Origin: Nocardioides sp. Soil805
Lineage (GTDB): Bacteria > Actinomycetota > Actinomycetes > Propionibacteriales > Nocardioidaceae
NCBI RefSeq assembly: GCF_001429625.1
Contig: NZ_LMSU01000003.1
Location: 357,148 to 421,147 of the forward strand
Length of the DNA stretch: 64,000 nt
Direction of reading: 5' to 3'
The notes beneath the pieces are model-generated. The model did not search any database and was not told the DNA's origin. It saw only the letters and a list, made by a program, of their open reading frames with translations. Shown here piece after piece: positions 15,867 through 25,223 of this stretch; the first letter of the stretch is position 1; each line of letters starts with the position of its first letter. A program made the position numbers and the translations under genes.

Positions 15867-17333
15867 ATGGGAGAAGAAGTCGAGCAGCAGGAGTTCTCGC
15901 GGGCCGATCGCACGCGCCACCGCGAGAAGGTGAGGCGCAACCTCGACGTCTTCGCCCGCATGTTGCGCGAGGCCCGCTTCGACACCGACGACCCGATGAC
16001 CGGGCTCGAGGTCGAGCTCAACCTCGTCGACGAGCACGGCGATCCCGCGCTCAAGAACGCCGAGGTGCTCGACCTGATCGGCAAGGACGACTTCCAGACC
16101 GAGCTCGCCCAGTTCAACATCGAGCTCAACGTCGCCCCCGCCACCTTGCGCGAGGGCGGGCTGACCATCTTCGAGGACAGCCTGCGCCGCTCCCTCAACG
16201 ACGCCGAGGAGGCCTCCAGCCGGGTCGGCGCGCACCAGGTGATGATCGGGATCCTGCCGACCCTCGCCGAGGGGCACATGTCCCGGGCATCCCTGAGCGC
16301 CAACCCCCGCTACTCGCTGCTCAGCGAGCAGATCCTCGACGCCCGCGGCGAGGACATCACCATCAGCATCTCCGGTCGCGACCGGCTCACGACCACCGCG
16401 GACTCGATCGTCCCCGAGGCGGCGTGCACCAGCACCCAGTTCCACGTGCAGACCGCCCCGGACGACTTCGCGGCCTACTGGAACGCCTCGCAGGCCATCG
16501 CCGGCGTGCAGCTGGCCGTGGCGGCCAACTCGCCGTACCTGCTGGGCAAGGAGCTGTGGCGCGAGACGCGCATCCCCCTCTTCGAGCAGGCCACCGACAC
16601 CCGCAGCGAGGAGCTGAAGGTCCAGGGCGTCCGCCCGCGCGTGTGGTTCGGCGAGCGGTGGGTCACCTCGGTCTTCGACCTGTTCGAGGAGAACGTGCGC
16701 TACTTCCCGGCGCTGCTGCCGATCACCGACGACCAGGACCCGCTCGAGGTGCTCGAGTCGGGCGGAACCCCCGAGCTCTCCGAGCTCCGGCTCCACAACG
16801 GCACGATCTACCGCTGGAACCGTCCCGTCTACGACATCGCCCACGGCGTGCCGCACCTGCGCGTGGAGAACCGGCTCCTCGCCGCCGGCCCCACGGTCGC
16901 CGACACCATCGCCAACGCGGCCTTCTACTTCGGCCTCGTGCGACACCTCGCCGAGAGCGAGCGGCCGTTGTGGTCGCAGATGTCGTTCTCTGCCGCCGAG
17001 GAGAACTTCCACGTCGCCGCGCAGCAGGGCGTCGACGCGCAGATCTACTGGCCGGGCATCGGCCAGGTCCGTGCCACCGAGCTCGTGCTGCGGCGCCTGC
17101 TCCCGATGGCAGCCGAGGGCCTGGACTCCTGGGGTGTGGAGTCCGACGTCCGGGACCGCCTGCTCGGCATCATCGAGCAGCGCTGCCTGACCGGCCTGAC
17201 CGGCGCGGAGTGGTTCGTGGGCCAGATGCACCGCCGCGACGACATGGAGAGGTACGACGCCCTGCGCGCCACGCTCCAGGACTACCGGGCCCGCATGCAC
17301 ACCAACGAGCCCGTCCACACCTGGACCGACTGA
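15867..17333 (+). CDS. Glutamate-cysteine ligase family protein (GCS2-like)
   Basis: The product is 488 residues. It has the GCS2-type core: GLEVELNLVDEHGD (about 47-60) for the metal-binding Glu cluster, FNIELNVAP (about 86-94), and an ATP-region Arg in NRPVYDIAHG and HLRVENRLL (about 317-340). Members ligate glutamate to cysteine or another amine with ATP. Actinobacteria of this group normally use mycothiol, so true glutathione synthesis is doubtful and the amine substrate is open. The start is set by the leaderless-type hexamer. It converges with a minus-strand gene of unknown function. Confidence 0.85.
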   Translation: MGEEVEQQEFSRADRTRHREKVRRNLDVFARMLREARFDTDDPMTGLEVELNLVDEHGDPALKNAEVLDLIGKDDFQTELAQFNIELNVAPATLREGGLTIFEDSLRRSLNDAEEASSRVGAHQVMIGILPTLAEGHMSRASLSANPRYSLLSEQILDARGEDITISISGRDRLTTTADSIVPEAACTSTQFHVQTAPDDFAAYWNASQAIAGVQLAVAANSPYLLGKELWRETRIPLFEQATDTRSEELKVQGVRPRVWFGERWVTSVFDLFEENVRYFPALLPITDDQDPLEVLESGGTPELSELRLHNGTIYRWNRPVYDIAHGVPHLRVENRLLAAGPTVADTIANAAFYFGLVRHLAESERPLWSQMSFSAAEENFHVAAQQGVDAQIYWPGIGQVRATELVLRRLLPMAAEGLDSWGVESDVRDRLLGIIEQRCLTGLTGAEWFVGQMHRRDDMERYDALRATLQDYRARMHTNEPVHTWTD

Positions 17334-17399
17334 GGTCGTCCATCCGACCGCCGGGCGGCCGCCGAGGACCCAGGCCGTCGCCGCCCCGGGGCCGTCGGC

Positions 17400-17867
17400 T
17401 CAGGTCCGCGGGGGAGGAGCACCCGAGCGACGCCGCAGCCGACGCCACTCGCGGCGGACCCCCGTCACTGGGTCGAGCCACCCGTCGCGGGTGACCACGA
17501 CGAAGGTGGCGACCAGGCCCGCCTCGGCGTACGCCGCGCGGGTCGCCGCCGACCACAGCACGTCCGCGTCGTGCCCGGCCGTCGTGCCGGAGCGGGTCAG
17601 CCACACCAGGGGGACCGGGGGAGTCCTGCCGAGGAGCGCGCCGAGCTCGCGCCGGGAGCGTTGCAGCAGGGCCCCGACCACGTCGGCCGCCAGGGCCGCG
17701 CCCACGACGGCGCCCGGCTCGTGGACGAACCGCACCGCATGGCGGCCCGGCAGCCCGACGTGCACGGTCGGCGGGGGTCGCCGCCGGTGGTCGGTCTCCC
17801 GGAAGTCCAGGACCGCGGCACGCAGCGCGACGTGCGTCGCGCGTGGGATCGGGGCGAGCACCGGCAT
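17400..17867 (-). CDS. Conserved-looking protein of unknown function
   Basis: The product is 155 residues from the ATG at 17867 (a GTG lies two codons earlier). It contains VHVGLPGRHAVRFVHEPGAV and VPLVWLTRSGTTAGHDADVLW, followed by a very basic C-terminus (RREWRRLRRR) that could bind nucleic acid. No family is recognised. The start could not be further upstream without overlapping the promoter of the divergent universal stress protein gene. Confidence 0.6.
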   Translation of the reverse strand: MPVLAPIPRATHVALRAAVLDFRETDHRRRPPPTVHVGLPGRHAVRFVHEPGAVVGAALAADVVGALLQRSRRELGALLGRTPPVPLVWLTRSGTTAGHDADVLWSAATRAAYAEAGLVATFVVVTRDGWLDPVTGVRREWRRLRRRSGAPPPRT

Positions 17868-17999
17868 GGGCACAGCCTGCCCCGCCCGGGATCCCGCGTG
17901 CGCGTCGTCGTCCACAGGCTCCCGCTCGCGGTCCGGATTGGGTACGGTGCCTGCACCCCTCGCGCACCGATGCGCGACCGGTCTGCAGAAGGAGGCGCC

Positions 18000-18401
18000 A
18001 TGGGCACCGTCGTCGTCGGATACGTCCCCAAGCCGGAGGGCGAGGCCGCCCTCGCGACCGCCATGTCCGAGGCGAGGCTGCGCGGCAGCAAGCTCGTGGT
18101 GGTCAACTCCCACCGCGGTGGGCACGACTACGACCAGGACCGGGCGCACGCCGCCGAGGGCGAGATGGACAACGTCCGCAAGACGCTCGACGAGTCCGGC
18201 CTCGAGTACGACATCCGCCAGCTCGTGCGTGGCTTCGAGCCGGCCGAGGACCTCATCAGCATCGCCGAGGCCAACTCCGCCGAGCTCCTGGTGATCGGCC
18301 TGCGCCGTCGCTCGCCGGTCGGCAAGCTGATCCTGGGCAGCAACGCGCAGCGCATCCTGCTCGACGCCCACTGCCCGGTGCTGGCGGTCAAGGCCGACTG
18401 A
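18000..18401 (+). CDS. Universal stress protein (UspA family)
   Basis: The product is 133 residues, a single Usp domain. It begins MGTVVVGYVPKPEGEAAL and ends with the ATP-binding signature LLVIGLRRRSPVGKLILGSN plus ILLDAHCPVLAVKA. The G-2X-G-9X-G(S/T) pattern is only partly kept (GLRRRSPVGKLILGSN), so nucleotide binding is likely but not certain. AGGAGG lies just upstream of the ATG. A TCGCGC/GCGCGA inverted repeat (17960-17977) lies in the leader. It is probably induced by stress or growth arrest. Confidence 0.88.
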   Translation: MGTVVVGYVPKPEGEAALATAMSEARLRGSKLVVVNSHRGGHDYDQDRAHAAEGEMDNVRKTLDESGLEYDIRQLVRGFEPAEDLISIAEANSAELLVIGLRRRSPVGKLILGSNAQRILLDAHCPVLAVKAD

Positions 18402-18492
18402 CCGGGCCGCCGTGTCGACCGAGGTCGGCACGGGCCTGACCGGAGCACGCCGGACCCTTGTGCAACGAGGTTCGGCGTGCTTTGCTCTGGTG

Positions 18493-18514
18493 GCTGAGAG
18501 AGCGCTCTCTCAGC
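18493..18514. promoter_or_regulatory. Perfect 22-bp palindrome, LacI-type operator
   Basis: Half-site GCTGAGAGAGC (18493-18503) is followed immediately by its exact complement. The centre is AGCGCT, and central CG palindromes of this kind are the typical target of LacI-family regulators in actinobacteria (compare CebR, TGGGAGCGCTCCCA). It lies 28 bp before the beta-helix gene start and about 30 bp after a weak -35-like TTGTGC at 18458, so bound protein would block transcription. Confidence 0.7.
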
Positions 18515-18541
18515 GCAGCCGCTCTCGAAAGGTGTGCCCCC

Positions 18542-20512
18542 ATGCCCCCTGTGGCCTCCCCCCTCGCGCGGATCGTCGGACTCGTGCTGGCCTGGAGCGT
18601 CGGCCTCGCGCTGGCGTCCCTGGCCGCCACGTCGGCCACCGCCGCCGCGTCCGCAGCCCCGTCTTCCGCACCCCCGGCGCCCGGCGCCTCCGGCCCGGCC
18701 GCCGCGCCCGACCTCGGCGACCGCGTCACCGTCTTCGACCCCACGATGCCGACCAGCGAGATCCAGGCGGCCGCGGACGCGATCCACGCACGACAGGTCG
18801 ACAACGAGATGGGTAGCGACCGCTACAGCCTGCTCTTCCTGCCCGGGACCTACGGCACGGCCGAGGAGCCGCTGCAGATCAAGGTCGGCTACTACACCGA
18901 GGTCGCCGGCCTGGGGGCCTCGCCGTCCGACGTCCGGATCAACGGCAAGGTCGAGGTCTACAACCGCTGCTTCGACGCGGCGGGCGATCCGGCCGAGGTC
19001 GGCAGCGAGGGCGCGGAGTGCTTCGCGCTCAACAACTTCTGGCGCAGCGTGTCCAACCTGACCATCGACGTCAACGCCGCGGGACAGGACGGCTGCCGTG
19101 GTGGCAACAACTTCTGGGCGGTCTCCCAGGCCGTCTCCATGCGACGCGTGGACGTGAGGGGCGGCGGCCTCACGCTGATGGACTACTGCTCGGGACCCTC
19201 GTTCGCCAGTGGTGGCTTCATCGCCGACTCGCGGGCCGGGACGGTCATCAACGGATCCCAGCAGCAGTGGATCACCCGCAACAGCGAGGTCGGCGAGTGG
19301 ACCAACGCCGTGTGGAACCAGGTGTTCGCGGGCGTGGTCGGCGCCCCGGCGGACGGCGCCTACCCCGATCCGCCGTACACGACGCTCGACCGCACGCCGC
19401 TCAGCCGCGAGAAGCCCTACCTGTTCGTGGACGACGACGGCACCTGGAACGTGCGGGTGCCCAGCGCCCAGCAGTCCTCGCGGGGCACCAGCTGGGCCGA
19501 CGGGCCGACCGCCGGGCGCACCGTCCCGCTCAGCCGCTTCCACGTCGTCGCGCCGGGTGACCCGGTCGGGGAGATCAACCGTGCGCTCGCCCGGGGCCAG
19601 CACCTGCTGCTGACGCCCGGTGTGTACGACGTCGACCGCAGCATCGCGGTCAAGCGCCCCGACACCGTGGTGCTGGGGATGGGCCAGGCGACCCTGACGG
19701 CGGTGGGTGGCGCCACGCCGCTGGAGCTGGCCGACCGCCCCGGCATCGTCGTGGCCGGGGTGACCGTCGACGCCGGCACGGTGGAGTCCGCGACGCTGAT
19801 GCGGGTCGGCAACCCGCACGGCCGCGCCGGGGAGCGCCTGTCCGACCCGCGCAACCCCACCACCCTCAGCGACGTGTACTTCCGCGTCGGTGGCCCCCAC
19901 GTCGGCCGGGCCGACGTGGCCCTCGAGGTCAACAGCGACCACGTCCTGATCGACCACACCTGGGTGTGGCGCGCCGACCACGGCATCGAGGACTTCGACC
20001 TCACCGACGGCTTCCTCGGCGACAACGAGCGGTGGCGGACCAACGTCGGGCGCACCGGGGTCGTCGTCGAGGGCGACGACGTCACCGCCACAGGGCTGTT
20101 CGTGGAGCACTTCCAGCAGCACAACACCGTCTGGAACGGCGAGCGGGGACGCGTGGTGCTCTACCAGAACGAGCTGCCCTACGACCCGCCCACGCAGTCG
20201 GACTGGACGACCCCCGACGGCACCCTGGGCTGGGCGGCGTACAAGGTCGGCGACCGCGTCCAGCAGCACCAGCTGTGGGGCGGGGGTGTCTACGTCTACA
20301 ACCGCAACAACCCCGACATCGTCACGGCCAACGGCTACGAGGTGCCGACCAGGCCGGGCATCCGCCTCACGCACGTGATGACCAAGAACCTCAGCGGCCC
20401 GGGCACGATCGAGGCCGTGGTCAACGGGGTGGGCGCCCCGGTCGACGGCATCGCCGACCCCGGGGACCCGGACGGCTACGAGGACCCCAGCTACGTGGTG
20501 ACCTACCCGTAG
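18542..20512 (+). CDS. Secreted right-handed beta-helix protein, probable polysaccharide-active enzyme
   Basis: The product is 656 residues. A Sec signal peptide (about 1-35, with an AAASAAPSS cleavage region) leads to a mature domain with repeated short beta/Asn turns (VRINGKVEVYNRC, LTIDVNAAGQDGCRGGNNFW, YVYNRNNPDIV), typical of pectate-lyase-like parallel beta helices. Database relatives of this type are often misnamed adenylyl cyclase or coagulation factor domain proteins; I assign only the fold. A LacI-type operator sits in its promoter and a LacI regulator gene converges on it, which suggests sugar-induced expression of a glycan-degrading enzyme. The substrate is unknown. Confidence 0.75.
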   Translation: MPPVASPLARIVGLVLAWSVGLALASLAATSATAAASAAPSSAPPAPGASGPAAAPDLGDRVTVFDPTMPTSEIQAAADAIHARQVDNEMGSDRYSLLFLPGTYGTAEEPLQIKVGYYTEVAGLGASPSDVRINGKVEVYNRCFDAAGDPAEVGSEGAECFALNNFWRSVSNLTIDVNAAGQDGCRGGNNFWAVSQAVSMRRVDVRGGGLTLMDYCSGPSFASGGFIADSRAGTVINGSQQQWITRNSEVGEWTNAVWNQVFAGVVGAPADGAYPDPPYTTLDRTPLSREKPYLFVDDDGTWNVRVPSAQQSSRGTSWADGPTAGRTVPLSRFHVVAPGDPVGEINRALARGQHLLLTPGVYDVDRSIAVKRPDTVVLGMGQATLTAVGGATPLELADRPGIVVAGVTVDAGTVESATLMRVGNPHGRAGERLSDPRNPTTLSDVYFRVGGPHVGRADVALEVNSDHVLIDHTWVWRADHGIEDFDLTDGFLGDNERWRTNVGRTGVVVEGDDVTATGLFVEHFQQHNTVWNGERGRVVLYQNELPYDPPTQSDWTTPDGTLGWAAYKVGDRVQQHQLWGGGVYVYNRNNPDIVTANGYEVPTRPGIRLTHVMTKNLSGPGTIEAVVNGVGAPVDGIADPGDPDGYEDPSYVVTYP

Positions 20513-20549
20513 CCGGGACGGCGGCCTGTCCCCGCGGTGGTGCGTGGGG

Positions 20550-21617
20550 TCAGGCCGTCGACCGGACCACGAGGTCGACGTCGAGCACCACGCGGCGCGC
20601 CTCGGGGTCCGCCGCGATCTCGGGCAGCGGCCGGGCCACGGGCAACCCGAGGCGCAGCAGCAGGAGCTGGGCCATCAGGCGTCCCTGGACGGTGGTGCGC
20701 TGACGGACCGTGGTGAGGGGTGGTGACGCGACCGCCGCGACGTCGGCGTCGTCGAAGCCCACCACGGCGACGTCCTCGGGGACGCGACGTCCCCGGTCCC
20801 GCAGCCGGCTGATGGCTCCGAGGGCCATGGCGTCGGAGGCCACGAAGAGGGCGTCCACGTCCGGGTGCTGCTCGAGCAGCGCGTCGACCGCCTCGGCCCC
20901 GCTCGCGGTGGTGAAGTCGCCCTCGGCCACGAGCAGCGGGTCGAAGTCCCGGCCGAGCTCGTCACGGAAGCCGGCCAGCCGGTCCACGCCTGCCGACATG
21001 TCCTGGGGACCGGCGATCGTGCCGACCCGGGTGCGCCCGACCTCCCGGAGCCGCCGGGCGGCCAGGGCCCCGCCCGCCCGGTTGTCGTGGTCGACGTACG
21101 CGACCTCGGGGTGGTCGGAGAGGGGGCGGCCGCCCATCACGACGGGGACCCCCGCCTGCCCGAGGTGCCCGAGGACGTCGACGCTGTCGTGCTCGGAGAT
21201 GACCAGGACGCCGTCCACGTGCCCGCCCCGGACGAAGCTCCCGACCCGGTCGAGGTCGTCGGCGCTGCGTGCCATCGAGATGACCAGGTGCATGCCGGCG
21301 TCCGACAGCTCCTGGCTGGCGCCGCGCACGATGCCCGCGAAGAAGGGGTCGCCGAAGAAGCGCGCCTCGGACTCGGCGGCCACGAGGGCGACCGTGCTGG
21401 AGCGGCGGGTCATCAGGGCCCGGGCGGCCTGGTTGGGGACGTAGTCGAGCTCCCGGATCGCCCGGGAGACGACGTCCACGAGGTGGGGGTCCACCGATGC
21501 GGTCCGGTTGACGACGCGCGAGACCGTGGCGCGGGAGACGCCGGCACGGGCGGCCACCTGCTCCAGGGTGGGCCGGCCCGTGCGCTCGGGTCCGACGGGC
21601 TGGGATGGTGTGGACAC
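20550..21617 (-). CDS. LacI-family transcriptional regulator
   Basis: The product is 355 residues. The N-terminal HTH is PTLEQVAARAGVSRATVSRV (about 15-34), followed by the hinge helix VPNQAARALMTRRSSTVALV. The remainder is a periplasmic-binding-protein-like sugar domain with DALFVASDAMALGAISRLRD and the usual VGFDDADVAA. It probably represses the neighbouring beta-helix gene through the palindrome at 18493-18514 and is released by a sugar. The GTG at 21617 lies 7 nt after TAGCAT, suggesting a leaderless mRNA. It is convergent with the beta-helix gene. Confidence 0.92.
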   Translation of the reverse strand: MSTPSQPVGPERTGRPTLEQVAARAGVSRATVSRVVNRTASVDPHLVDVVSRAIRELDYVPNQAARALMTRRSSTVALVAAESEARFFGDPFFAGIVRGASQELSDAGMHLVISMARSADDLDRVGSFVRGGHVDGVLVISEHDSVDVLGHLGQAGVPVVMGGRPLSDHPEVAYVDHDNRAGGALAARRLREVGRTRVGTIAGPQDMSAGVDRLAGFRDELGRDFDPLLVAEGDFTTASGAEAVDALLEQHPDVDALFVASDAMALGAISRLRDRGRRVPEDVAVVGFDDADVAAVASPPLTTVRQRTTVQGRLMAQLLLLRLGLPVARPLPEIAADPEARRVVLDVDLVVRSTA

Positions 21618-21624
21618 CGTCCTG

Positions 21625-21630
21625 ATGCTA
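21625..21630 (-). promoter_or_regulatory. -10-like TAGCAT, leaderless start of the LacI gene
   Basis: TAGCAT on the minus strand ends 7 nt before the GTG at 21617. An imperfect GGCTC/GAGCC inverted repeat lies about 10 bp further upstream and could be an autoregulatory site. Confidence 0.45.
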
Positions 21631-21685
21631 GCCACGCCGGGGCTCGCGGGAGCCGTATCCGGTCGACGCGCGGGTCCGGTCGGGC

Positions 21686-22687
21686 TCACCCGACGCGGAC
21701 CACGGCCGCGCCCGTGACCGCACCGCCAGCGAGGTCGCCGAGCGCCATGTCGACACGGTCGAGGGGGTACGCCGTCACCCGCGGTCGCAGGTCGAGCCGC
21801 CCGGCCAGGCGCAGCAGCTCCTCGCCGTCGGCCCGCGTGTTGGCGGTGACGCTGGTGAGGGTGCGCTCCCGGAAGAGGTGTTCCTGGTAGTCCAGGGCCG
21901 GTATGTCGGTGAGGTGGATGCCGGCCACGGCCAGGGTGCCGCCCTGGTCCAGCGCGGCCAGCGCCGTGGGCACCAGCCCACCCACCGGGGCGAAGAGGAT
22001 CGCCGAGTCGAGTGGCACGGGCGGACGTCCGTCGGCCGGACCCACCGAGGCCGCCCCGAGGTCGGCGGCGAGCTCGCGGGCGGCCCGGTCGCGGGTCAGC
22101 ACGTGCACCTCCGCCCCCTGGGCCACGGCGAGCTGGGCGGTCAGGTGTGCGCTCGCCCCGAACCCGTAGATGCCCAGCCGTCCACCGGGAGGCAGCGCCG
22201 CACGCCGCAGGGCGCGGTAGCCGATGATGCCGGAGCAGAGCAGGGGAGCGGCCTCCTCGTCGGTGAACCCGTCGGGCAGCGTGTAGGCGAAGGCCTCGGG
22301 GACGACGGCGTACTCCGCGAAGCCGCCGTCGGCGTCCCACCCGGTGTACTGCGAGGACCGGCACAGGTTCTCGCTCCCGCGGCGGCACGCGCGACAGCTC
22401 CCGCACGTGCGCCGCAGCCACGCGATCCCCACCCGGTCGCCGGGGCCGAAGCGGGCTCCGGCCGACGGGCCGAGCGCGACGACGCGTCCCACGACCTCGT
22501 GCCCCGGGACGACCAGCGGCGCGCGGGGCGCCAGCTCCAGGTCGGCCAGGTGCAGGTCGGTGCGGCACACCCCGCAGGCCGTGACCTGCACCAGCACCTC
22601 GTCCCCGACCGGGCTCGGCACGCCACGCTCGGCCCGCACGAGGCGACCCGGTCCACCCGGGTGGCCGCTGACCGCCCAGGCCTGCAT
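21686..22687 (-). CDS. Zinc-dependent alcohol dehydrogenase family protein
   Basis: The product is 333 residues from MQAWAV (a GTG seven codons earlier is also possible). Catalytic zinc ligands are seen in CGVCRTDLH and GHEVVG; structural zinc cysteines lie in [15 protein letters not shown]; the NAD(P) Rossmann motif is [16 protein letters not shown] (about 167-182). It should reduce aldehydes or oxidise alcohols. It follows the APH-AAA gene with almost no gap. A zinc ADH is also part of oxygen-limitation (DevR/OsdR-type) gene clusters in other actinobacteria, which fits its neighbours here. Confidence 0.9.
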   Translation of the reverse strand: MQAWAVSGHPGGPGRLVRAERGVPSPVGDEVLVQVTACGVCRTDLHLADLELAPRAPLVVPGHEVVGRVVALGPSAGARFGPGDRVGIAWLRRTCGSCRACRRGSENLCRSSQYTGWDADGGFAEYAVVPEAFAYTLPDGFTDEEAAPLLCSGIIGYRALRRAALPPGGRLGIYGFGASAHLTAQLAVAQGAEVHVLTRDRAARELAADLGAASVGPADGRPPVPLDSAILFAPVGGLVPTALAALDQGGTLAVAGIHLTDIPALDYQEHLFRERTLTSVTANTRADGEELLRLAGRLDLRPRVTAYPLDRVDMALGDLAGGAVTGAAVVRVG

Positions 22688-22709
22688 CGTGCCCGCGCCG
22701 CCGGGCACG

Positions 22710-24248
22710 TCAGTCCGCCGGGAGACGCGGACGCATGGTCTGTCCGGTCGCGCGGGTGGTGCGCCAGGGCTGGATCCGGTGCTGCACCTGGGCGGCGACC
22801 AGGTCCACCGGGGGCCTCGTGTCGACCCGCGCCGACCCGGGCCAGTCGTCGAAGGCCTCCCGCAGGCCGGCCGCGATGACCGGGTCGGCGTCGGAGACCG
22901 AGTCGCGTACGACGATCCGGTGGGTCGCGACCTCGGCCGGCACGTCGCACCTCAGCTGCACCAGGTCGCTCGAGGTGCGCTCGGCCAGGGACGCCGCGAG
23001 GGCGCGCAGGTCCGCGTCGCCCCACGTCCCGTCCAGGACGACCGTCCGGCCCATGGTGAGCAGTCCCTCCGCCCGGTGCAGCACCTCGCGGTACGTGCGG
23101 TCGGTCCAGGCCGGCGTGTAGATCCCGCAGCCCGCGGCCGCACTGGCGTGGGTCCGCGGTGGCAGGCCCGCCAGCTCCTTGCGCACGAGGTCGGTGGACA
23201 GCACGGCGCAGCCGAGGTCCTCCGCCAGCCGGCCGGCCAGGGTGGTCTTGCCCGTCCCGGGAGCGCCACCGACCAGGATGAGCGACACGCGACCGTCCTC
23301 GAGGTGGCGCTGCGCGAGGTCCAGCAGGCGTCCCGGGAGGGTCGACGACCGGGTGTCCCGGCCGTGCGGCAGGCAGGCGACCATGGCCCGCATGAAGGCG
23401 CGGTAGCCGATGTAGTGGTGCACGAGCGAGGCGGGCGCGGTGTCGGACGACAGCGCGGCGTACGCCGCCAGCAGGCCCTCGGCCGCCCCGGGCGCACCGA
23501 GGCGCTCGAGGTCCATGGCCAGGCAGGCCATGTCGTCGATGCGGTCGAGGTGGCGCAGCCTGTCGTCGAACTCCAGGCAGTCCAGGACACGGGGGCCGTC
23601 GCTGAGGCAGAAGATGTCCTCGGCGAGAAGGTCGCCGTGCCCGTCCACGATGGCCGAGCGGCGGATCCGGTCCTCGAAGAGGGGCGCCCTGCCGTCCAGG
23701 TACCGCTGCGCGAGTCGCCGGACGGCGTCGACCTCCGCGGCCTCCAGCCGGGTGCCGACGAACGGCTGGGCCCTGTCGAGGTTGCCCTGCCACCGTCCCC
23801 ACAGGGCGTCACGGGTGCCGCTCTCGTCGACGTCCGGGCCCCGCCCGGCGTGGCTGTGGAACGTCGCCATCAGGTGCGCCAGTGCCGTCAGGTGGCCACC
23901 GACCTCGGCGCCGGAGACGACGAGGTGGGTGAGGCGGCGCTGCTCGGGCATCCGTCGCATGACGAGGAGGTGGTCCAGCGGTCGACCGTCCACGTCCAGC
24001 ACCTCGCTGATGCCGAGGTAGACGTCCGGGGCGAGGCGACGGTTGAGCGCCAGCTCGCGATGCAGCACGGCGAGCCGCTTGCTGCGCGAGCTGAAGTCGA
24101 GGAAGCCCAGGTCGACCGACTTCTTGAGCTTGTAGGCGCGTTCCCCCACGAGGAACACCACCGCCGAGTGCGTCTCCCGCGCCTCGGCGTAGGAGGAGAC
24201 CAGGTCCGTCGCGGCGATGGGGCCCTCGCGCAGCGAGGTGCTGGACAT
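22710..24248 (-). CDS. Bifunctional aminoglycoside-phosphotransferase-like / AAA ATPase protein
   Basis: The product is 512 residues in two parts. Residues about 1-330 are APH-like, with [14 protein letters not shown] (catalytic HGD loop) and [19 protein letters not shown]. Residues about 345-510 are a P-loop kinase-like domain with [20 protein letters not shown]. This fusion matches the family of M. tuberculosis Rv2004c, a member of the DosR dormancy regulon; the substrate is unknown. The ATG overlaps the stop of the upstream GyrI-like gene (TGATG), so the two are translationally coupled. Confidence 0.85.
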   Translation of the reverse strand: MSSTSLREGPIAATDLVSSYAEARETHSAVVFLVGERAYKLKKSVDLGFLDFSSRSKRLAVLHRELALNRRLAPDVYLGISEVLDVDGRPLDHLLVMRRMPEQRRLTHLVVSGAEVGGHLTALAHLMATFHSHAGRGPDVDESGTRDALWGRWQGNLDRAQPFVGTRLEAAEVDAVRRLAQRYLDGRAPLFEDRIRRSAIVDGHGDLLAEDIFCLSDGPRVLDCLEFDDRLRHLDRIDDMACLAMDLERLGAPGAAEGLLAAYAALSSDTAPASLVHHYIGYRAFMRAMVACLPHGRDTRSSTLPGRLLDLAQRHLEDGRVSLILVGGAPGTGKTTLAGRLAEDLGCAVLSTDLVRKELAGLPPRTHASAAAGCGIYTPAWTDRTYREVLHRAEGLLTMGRTVVLDGTWGDADLRALAASLAERTSSDLVQLRCDVPAEVATHRIVVRDSVSDADPVIAAGLREAFDDWPGSARVDTRPPVDLVAAQVQHRIQPWRTTRATGQTMRPRLPAD

Positions 24249-24733
24249 CACGCCTCCGCCCGGCACGGGACGAAGAGCTGGGTCCGCGGCTGCGGCACCT
24301 CCGGCCCGTCGAGGTAGGCCTCCCACGGTGCATCCGTGGCCGTGAGCCCGTGGGCCTCGAGCCAGTCGGTCGTCTCCGTGTAGGCGGCCCCCACGGCGTC
24401 GTACGCGCCCGTGTGCAGCGTCGTGGCGACCGGTCCGCCGGGGAGCTCGTCCGGGAGCACGTGCCCCGAGGGTCGGACGGCGCGGTCCACGGGGAAGCCG
24501 GCGGTGACCTCGAAGCCGTCGCCCCGGGGCAGGTGGCGCGCGAACGGTGGACCCGTCGGTGCGAGGCCCTGGGCGTCGAGCACCCCGAGGACCTCCTCGA
24601 AGGCCTTGGCGAAGAAGTCCGCCATGCCGGACGGCATGACGTGGGCGCGGACGACCGCCGTCGACCGGTGGGGGAGGTCGACGAGCCGGATCTCGTGGCC
24701 CATGGGTGCGGGTGCCTCGGTCTCAGGGGCCAT
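24248..24733 (-). CDS. GyrI-like small-molecule-binding domain protein
   Basis: The product is 161 residues. Hallmarks of the GyrI/AraC effector-binding fold are the N-terminal HEIRLVDLPHRSTAVVRAHV, the central FEVTAGFPVDRAV and the C-terminal VATTLHTGAYDAVGAAYTE plus WEAYLDGPEV. No DNA-binding domain is attached, so it is a stand-alone ligand-binding or hydrolase-like module. It lies between the DUF1876 and APH-AAA genes and is coupled to the latter by a TGATG overlap. Confidence 0.8.
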   Translation of the reverse strand: MAPETEAPAPMGHEIRLVDLPHRSTAVVRAHVMPSGMADFFAKAFEEVLGVLDAQGLAPTGPPFARHLPRGDGFEVTAGFPVDRAVRPSGHVLPDELPGGPVATTLHTGAYDAVGAAYTETTDWLEAHGLTATDAPWEAYLDGPEVPQPRTQLFVPCRAEA

Positions 24734-24736
24734 GGG

Positions 24737-25015
24737 TCAGGCGTCGAGACGGACGCGGGCGTGCACGTTGCCCTCGACGTCCGACACGGTGCTCTCGAGG
24801 AGGTCGTGGGCCAGCCCGGTGAGGGCCCGGCACGCGGCCAGCTCCTCGCCGATCTCCGGGACGTCACGATCGGCAGGGTTCCGCCGGGCGACGCCGGAGT
24901 GACGCACCTCGGTGCCCGCGCTCGTGCGCAGGACCGCGTCGGCCCGGGTCGTCGTCCCGTCCTCCACGAGGTAGAGCTCGATGTGCCACTGCTTGCTCTG
25001 CATGCTCGTGCTCAT
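24737..25015 (-). CDS. DUF1876 protein (Rv1738/Rv2632c-like)
   Basis: The product is 92 residues: KQWHIELYLVEDGTTTRADA at the start and LAHDLLESTVSDVEGNVHAR at the end give the beta-beta-beta-alpha pattern of DUF1876. The mycobacterial relatives Rv1738 and Rv2632c are of this family, and Rv1738 is strongly DosR-induced and structurally like ribosome hibernation factors. A similar stress role is inferred here. It is the first gene of a four-gene minus-strand run, with paired GAAGGTCCC repeats in its upstream region. Confidence 0.82.
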   Translation of the reverse strand: MSTSMQSKQWHIELYLVEDGTTTRADAVLRTSAGTEVRHSGVARRNPADRDVPEIGEELAACRALTGLAHDLLESTVSDVEGNVHARVRLDA

Positions 25016-25090
25016 GGTGGGTGCTCCCTCCGCTCGGATCGTGCTCGGCCACGTCCAGCCTCCGTCGCCGCGGCTGCCGGAGCGAGGGCG

Positions 25091-25161
25091 GAAGGTCCCG
25101 CTCGCATCCCGCGAAGGTCCCCCCTGGCGACAAGTGACTTCCGGCCCTGCCCAGGGGCCGG
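25091..25161. promoter_or_regulatory. Candidate regulator sites in the divergent DUF1876 / DUF1918 promoter
   Basis: GAAGGTCCC occurs twice as a direct repeat at 25091-25099 and 25113-25121, exactly 22 bp (two helical turns) apart. Read on the minus strand each copy is GGGACCTTC, sharing GGGAC with DosR/DevR half-sites. An inverted repeat CCGGCCC / GGGCCGG (25141-25147, 25155-25161) lies between them and the rightward genes. Confidence 0.45.
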
Positions 25162-25223
25162 GTGGGCGGCGAAGACTCGGACCAGAGGTTCCACACGGGA
25201 GCCACACCCCAGGAGGACGCACC

